Assembly (NCBI GenBank): GCA_035556655.1 | Contig: DATMFW010000058.1 | Span: 15,294-79,293, forward strand | Origin: JBDSKH01 sp035556655 | GTDB taxonomy: Bacteria; Actinomycetota; Actinomycetes; Actinomycetales; Microbacteriaceae | DNA length: 64,000 nucleotides | Reading direction: 5' to 3' | Shown: one piece after another, positions 59,715-64,000 of the stretch | How positions within the stretch are numbered: position 1 is the stretch's first letter | Layout: every line of letters starts with the position of its first letter | Made by a program: the position numbers and the translations under genes | Notes under the pieces: model-generated | Database searches by the model: none | Told to the model about the DNA's origin: nothing | Seen by the model: the letters and a program-made list of their open reading frames with translations, nothing else

Positions 59715-62429
59715 TCATCCTTCTTCGTCGATGCTACGGAGGGTGCGGGCCGAGGTCACGCTGCGGGCGACGAGGGCCGCGATGAGCACCGCGAGCACCG
59801 TCACCAGCAGGAACGCGGCCACCACATACGCCGGCGCCCAGCCGCCGAACCGCACCGCGGGCTGCGCGGTGCCGCCGACGAAACCGGTGAGATCGAGTTC
59901 GGGCACCACGATCAGCGGCAGGGCGAACCCGGCCAGCACGCCGATCGGCAACGCGACGGCCACCGCCGGGGCGACCTCCCAGATGACAAGCGCCAGCTCG
60001 CGGCTGCGCCGGAACCCGACCGCCGCCAGCAGAGACAACAGGCGGCCGCGGGCCGGGGCGCCGAGCACGAGCGTCATGCCGACGGCCAGCGCCAGCAGCG
60101 CGGCGACGACCCCGATCGCCGCGAGCAGGGCCGACTGCAGCCCGACGAGGGCCGGGTCCTCCAGACGCTCGGCGGACACCGACGCGGGGGTGGCGGCGGT
60201 CGAACCCGCGCCGACGATGTCGCGGGCGGCAGCGGCGACGGCCACCGCATCCGCCGCCGGATCGAGCCGCACCAGCACCACCGCCGGCGAGAACGTCGTG
60301 CGCAGCAGATCGGCCGCCCGCGAGCGGTCGACGGCGATCCAGTTGCGGGTGCTGCCGAGCGGGGTGAGCGAGGGGGCGGTGCCGACGATCTGGACCGGAT
60401 CGCCCTCCACGATCAGGGTCTCGTCTCCGACCCGTTCGGCGAGCTCGTCCGAGGCGATGACCGGCACCGGGTCTGCGCCGCCGGTCAGTGCGTCGGGCAG
60501 CGGGATGGCCGTCTCGGGGTCGGTCTGCACCGCCCGCAGCTCGGCGACGTCGATGACGTAGACCATGACGGTCAGGTCGGAGGTCGGCAGCTGTCCGCTT
60601 CGCTGTTCGTCGGCGTAGACGGGTGCGGTCGCCGCGACCCCGTCAAGGGATGCGAGGGCGTCGAGCTGCTCCTCGGTGATGTAGGGGCCGGTGACGCGCA
60701 GATCGGCGCCGACCCCGCTGCGGGCCGCCACCCGGATGCCGGAATCGACGGTCGCCGAGAACGCCACCGAGAACACCGCGATCGCGACCCCCACGACCAC
60801 CGCCAGCACCGGCGCGACCCGGATCGCCGGATCGCGGCGCGCGCGGGCGGGACCGACCAGCGCGATCAGCCCCCGCCGCGCCGGCACCCCTCGCTCGACG
60901 AGTCCGAGCAGCAGAGGCACCAGGCGCAGCGTGACGACGCAGCCGACGGCGGCGAGCAGCAGGGGCAACGCGGTGATCAGCGGGTCGGGACCCTCGCCGG
61001 CCGAGGATCGGCTGCCGGTGATCACCAGCACCGTGGCCGCGCCGGCCATCAGCACGACGACGGCTTCGACGACGAGACGCCACCGTGCCGCCGTCCCGCC
61101 GGCGGTTCCGAGGTCGGCCCGGGAGCGACGCCGCGCGATCAGCAGCCCGGTCACCGGCAGCACGGCGAAGGGCGTCAGCGCCGCCAGCACCGGGACGACC
61201 GCGACCGCCAGACCCGATCCGCCGCCGAGGAGAGCCCCGGCGACACCGCCCGCGGCGGCGCCGATCGCTCCGATCGCGAGCCCCTCGGCCGCCAGCACGC
61301 CGGCCCGCAGCGGCAGCGAGGCCCCCCGCGCCTCGGCCAGCTGCAGCGAGGCACGCCGGCGCAGCGCGAGCATGCGCGCGGTGAGAGCCAGCACCACGAT
61401 CGACACCGCGAGCGGTCCGGATGCGATCAGCCCCACCAGCGCCGACATCGCCTCGATGCGCACCAGGGCTTGTGTCATCGTCACGGGAGCCGTGCTGCTG
61501 AACGACAGCCCGGTGACGAAGTAGCTCTCGGCGGTGACGTCGGGCTCGACCCCGAGTGCCGCGAACAGGCGCATCGCGGCGATCAGGTCGCGGGCATCGG
61601 CGGCGTCGACGGCGCGGACATCGAGCGGGTACCACGCGCTCGTCGAGGTGAACTCGGACGATCCGAGCGGGTTCTGCAGGTCGTCGGGTGCGGCGTACCC
61701 GACCCCGAGGTGCAGCGGCGGGGCGAGACCCTGCTCGAGCAAGCCCGGCCTCAGGGCGTTCGGGGTGTGGGCCCAGTCCGAGTCGGCGGCGTCGACCGGT
61801 TCCCAGATGCCGGTGAGCACGACCGGCTGCAGCGCCCCGCCCGGTCGCTGCAGGGTGCGCACCTCGCCGATCGTCCAGCCCATCGCCTCGGCGACGGGGG
61901 CCGCGAGCCCGAACTGGGTGGGGCCTTCGAGGTCGGACTCGGGGGCATCGCCCTGCACCCAGGTGACGAGATCGGAGAGCTTCGGGTCGTAGCGCACGGT
62001 GAGCATGCTGCGCGGGGTTCCGAGGCCCGCCTCGGCCGGGGTCGCCTCGGCGGGATCGAAGTCGGTCACGACCCGGGCGGGGCCGAGCACGCGGCGCAGC
62101 TCGGGCTTCATCTTCGCCCGGGCGTCGGCGAGCACCTGGGCGACGCTGCCCCAGCTCGAGACCATGTCGGCCGGCAGGTCGAGATCCGGGTTGCGGCCGG
62201 GGCCGGGGATCGGGGTCCCGCGTTCGGAGGCGGAGAAGTCGCGCACCGCCGCATCCGTCTTGTCGAGCGCGTAGTGCAGGCTGTCGCTCTGCACGCGCTG
62301 CAGCAGACCGGGCGACGCGGCCCCCGCGAAGGCGGTGAGCGCCACGATGAGCATCGCGAACAGGGTCAGCAGCGGCGAGGTCGTCGCCGACCGGAGGGCG
62401 ATCCCGAGGGGACCGGCGCGGTGGGTCAC
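59715..62429 (-). CDS. FtsX-type ABC transporter permease
   Basis: A 904-residue membrane protein. It has an N-terminal helix (LLTLFAMLIVALTAFAGA), a long extracytoplasmic domain, two FtsX-like blocks of three helices each (one around SALVGLIASGPLAVSIVVLALTA, one at the C-terminus near LLVTVLAVLIAALVARSV) and further extracellular regions. Such two-FtsX proteins pair with MacB-type ATPases. GTG start overlapping the next permease's stop (GTGA). The open frame extends much further upstream, but that part reads through the other permease and is not real. Confidence 0.88.
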   Translation of the reverse strand: MTHRAGPLGIALRSATTSPLLTLFAMLIVALTAFAGAASPGLLQRVQSDSLHYALDKTDAAVRDFSASERGTPIPGPGRNPDLDLPADMVSSWGSVAQVLADARAKMKPELRRVLGPARVVTDFDPAEATPAEAGLGTPRSMLTVRYDPKLSDLVTWVQGDAPESDLEGPTQFGLAAPVAEAMGWTIGEVRTLQRPGGALQPVVLTGIWEPVDAADSDWAHTPNALRPGLLEQGLAPPLHLGVGYAAPDDLQNPLGSSEFTSTSAWYPLDVRAVDAADARDLIAAMRLFAALGVEPDVTAESYFVTGLSFSSTAPVTMTQALVRIEAMSALVGLIASGPLAVSIVVLALTARMLALRRRASLQLAEARGASLPLRAGVLAAEGLAIGAIGAAAGGVAGALLGGGSGLAVAVVPVLAALTPFAVLPVTGLLIARRRSRADLGTAGGTAARWRLVVEAVVVLMAGAATVLVITGSRSSAGEGPDPLITALPLLLAAVGCVVTLRLVPLLLGLVERGVPARRGLIALVGPARARRDPAIRVAPVLAVVVGVAIAVFSVAFSATVDSGIRVAARSGVGADLRVTGPYITEEQLDALASLDGVAATAPVYADEQRSGQLPTSDLTVMVYVIDVAELRAVQTDPETAIPLPDALTGGADPVPVIASDELAERVGDETLIVEGDPVQIVGTAPSLTPLGSTRNWIAVDRSRAADLLRTTFSPAVVLVRLDPAADAVAVAAAARDIVGAGSTAATPASVSAERLEDPALVGLQSALLAAIGVVAALLALAVGMTLVLGAPARGRLLSLLAAVGFRRSRELALVIWEVAPAVAVALPIGVLAGFALPLIVVPELDLTGFVGGTAQPAVRFGGWAPAYVVAAFLLVTVLAVLIAALVARSVTSARTLRSIDEEG

Positions 62430-64000
62430 GTGAGCACCGCCACGAGTCCCGGGACGACGAGCGCCGCGGTCAGCAAGCCGGCCAGACCGCCGAGCAGCAC
62501 GGCGATGACCGCCGTCGCCGCGAGTTCGATGATCCGTGCGCCGCGGATGCGGGCGACCGAGAGCCCGAGCGAGCGCAGCGGGGCGAGCTCGGCGCGCCGG
62601 CGCTGCCCGATCGAGGAGGCGACGGCGACGAAGCCGAGGATCGCCAGCAGCACGGTCACGCCGACCCCGGTCTCGATGAGCACCAGCGCCGGCTCCAGCA
62701 GCGGGGCGGGCGAGGAGGTGCGCGGGGTCACGATGCGGGCGCGCTGGGTCAGGACGGCGCGGATCTGCGGCGCCGCCGCATCCGGATCGGAGGCGGTCAC
62801 CCAGAGCTGGTTCGCCGCCGGCACCGACCCGTCGAGCGCGACCGCACGCGCCTCGAGCGCCTGCAGGTCGAGCAGGATGCCGGGCCCCTGCGCCATTCCC
62901 GGCAGCCGCGGCACGACGGCCAGCACGCGCAGGGGTAGCGGCGCCGAGACCCCGTTGAGGCGCATGGTGAAGTCGGACCCCGCGGCGACCCCGAGCCGGT
63001 CGGCGAGCGTCGTGCTGATCACGACCGGTAACGGCTGCTCGGTGCGCAACTGGGGAAGCAGCCGCTGCACGTCGGCGGATTCCGAGGTGAGGGTCGTCGT
63101 GGCACCGTCGAACGCGATGTGATCGCCGCTGCCGGTCGCCACCTCGTCGAGCGCCAGGTCGATGACCGTGCTCGGCGGCAACGCCGGCGGACGGAACTCG
63201 ATGGCGAGCATCTCCGCGGCCGGGGGGATGTCGCCGGTCAGCTCCACGACACCCGGGGCGACGGGCGCGATGCCGAGCTCGACGCGGAGTGCGCCGCCGT
63301 GCTCGTCGGCGAGCCACGCGCCCACCCCCAGCTCGAGACCGTCAGGGATCCCGACGCCGGGAGTCAGCTCGACGCGGACGCTCAGGCTCGTGGTGCCCGC
63401 GGGCAGAGGAGCCCCCGGCCGGCCGGCCGACAGGCCGGATGCGGCGGCGCTCAGCTCGGGCGCGACACCCGGAAGCGCCGCGAACGCCGCGACGTCACCG
63501 GCGAGCAGGGGCACCGCATCCGCGCCGATGCTCGCGACGCCGCTGAGCACGGGGAAGGCGTCCGCGACCTCCGGCACGCCGTCGAGCAGGGTGGCGCCGG
63601 CGCCCGGACGGCCGGGATCGATCGTCGTGCGCACCGGCAGCTCGAGGCGCAGGTCGGCGCCGGTCGCCGTGCGCTCGGCGGCGACCCGGGCCTCGTCGCC
63701 CCGCACGTGGAACACCCCCGCGAGCACCACGGCACCCGCCGCCAGGGCCATCACGAGAACCGCGGCGGCCACCGCGCGGGCGCGTCGCGAGAGCTGTCGC
63801 AGCGGCAGAACCGGCAGGATGCCGCGCGAACCCCGCGCGAATCGCTCGGCGACCGCGACCACCGGCCCCGCGATCACCGGCGCGACGAGCGCCCCGGCCA
63901 GCAGCACGAGCACCGGCGCCGTCAGGGCGAGGGGGTCGGTGCGCACGATGCCGTCGGCGCGGACGACCACCGGCGACCCGAGGCTGAGGAACTGGGCCAG
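62426..64000 (-). CDS. FtsX-type ABC transporter permease (N-terminal part outside window)
   Basis: The visible 524 C-terminal residues belong to a second large permease. An FtsX block is near the start of the visible part (PLALTAPVLVLLAGALVAPVI, then LSRRARAVAAAVLVMALAAGA), a large periplasmic domain rich in Val/Ala/Gly follows, and the final block (VLIETGVGVTVLLAILGFVAVA; IIELAATAVIAVLLGGLAGLL) ends the protein. It resembles its partner gene, suggesting an old duplication. The frame is open to the window edge, so the start is not seen. Confidence 0.88.
   Translation of the reverse strand: MAQFLSLGSPVVVRADGIVRTDPLALTAPVLVLLAGALVAPVIAGPVVAVAERFARGSRGILPVLPLRQLSRRARAVAAAVLVMALAAGAVVLAGVFHVRGDEARVAAERTATGADLRLELPVRTTIDPGRPGAGATLLDGVPEVADAFPVLSGVASIGADAVPLLAGDVAAFAALPGVAPELSAAASGLSAGRPGAPLPAGTTSLSVRVELTPGVGIPDGLELGVGAWLADEHGGALRVELGIAPVAPGVVELTGDIPPAAEMLAIEFRPPALPPSTVIDLALDEVATGSGDHIAFDGATTTLTSESADVQRLLPQLRTEQPLPVVISTTLADRLGVAAGSDFTMRLNGVSAPLPLRVLAVVPRLPGMAQGPGILLDLQALEARAVALDGSVPAANQLWVTASDPDAAAPQIRAVLTQRARIVTPRTSSPAPLLEPALVLIETGVGVTVLLAILGFVAVASSIGQRRRAELAPLRSLGLSVARIRGARIIELAATAVIAVLLGGLAGLLTAALVVPGLVAVLT

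Noticed and set aside
59697..63122. A 1141-codon plus-strand frame opposite the FtsX permeases
   Set aside because: Antisense shadow with low-complexity Arg/His/Gln/Asp content; the minus-strand permeases have helices and coupled starts.

Overview
The window is high-GC, densely packed bacterial DNA with many 4-bp ATGA/GTGA gene overlaps, many probably leaderless genes (a TANNNT box 6-8 nt before the start codon), actinobacterial family types (DUF2510, DUF4259, EttA, PucR regulators) and a short hairpin repeat of the GGTCTCGATAC...TACTCGACCACC type that I associate with Microbacteriaceae. A Microbacterium-like actinobacterial chromosome is the best guess. I see no rRNA, tRNA, CRISPR array, prophage or insertion sequence.

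Layout. 1-4025: a sugar ABC importer (two permeases, lipoprotein binding protein) with a ROK repressor and a probable ROK operator. 4091-14266: an amine/polyamine uptake and oxidation cluster (flavin amine oxidase, PotABCD-type importer, cupin, aldehyde dehydrogenase, a second FAD oxidase and a PucR regulator). 14305-14915: a 56-aa ORF coupled to a VOC-family gene. 15025-20953: a two-domain Lrp/AsnC regulator divergent from an operon of NCS1 permease, NTF2-like protein, 2-oxo acid dehydrogenase E1 alpha and beta without E2/E3, and an agmatinase-type ureohydrolase. 20934-24091: pta-ackA. 24389-27319: small DUF2510 protein, a NarL-type two-component system and Dps. 27348-30840: amidohydrolase, PaiB-like protein, Fpg/Nei glycosylase, RpiB. 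30864-38274: pepN, an MscS channel, a truncated globin, a KstD-like flavoprotein, a hypothetical gene and tesB.

38276-47128 is the most interesting region. A PucR regulator is divergent from a tightly coupled six-gene operon: DUF2877 (AllH type), FdrA (AllF type), DUF1116 (AllG type), carbamate kinase, a biuret-hydrolase-like cysteine hydrolase, and an NCS2-like permease whose C-terminus resembles the C-terminal domain of allophanate hydrolase. The first four match the oxamate carbamoyltransferase/carbamate kinase set that makes ATP from oxalurate in allantoin fermentation. The last two suggest a self-contained ureide uptake and degradation module.

47188-58084: mixed housekeeping and regulatory genes (SnoaL-like, HAAS/PadR pair, thioesterase, ettA, DUF4259, lipoprotein, ssb, TetR/hydrolase pair, msrA, aldo-keto reductase, EamA transporter, two hypotheticals). 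58100-64000: an ABC system of two ATPases and two large FtsX-type permeases; one ATPase carries an AbrB-like tail.

Together the polyamine, guanidino-compound and ureide clusters suggest a soil or plant-associated scavenger of organic nitrogen. Non-coding highlights are two palindromic repeat families that sit directly after stop codons (one with compensatory base changes in its stem), three divergent gene pairs with overlapping -10 boxes, and a perfect 14-bp inverted repeat ahead of ssb.
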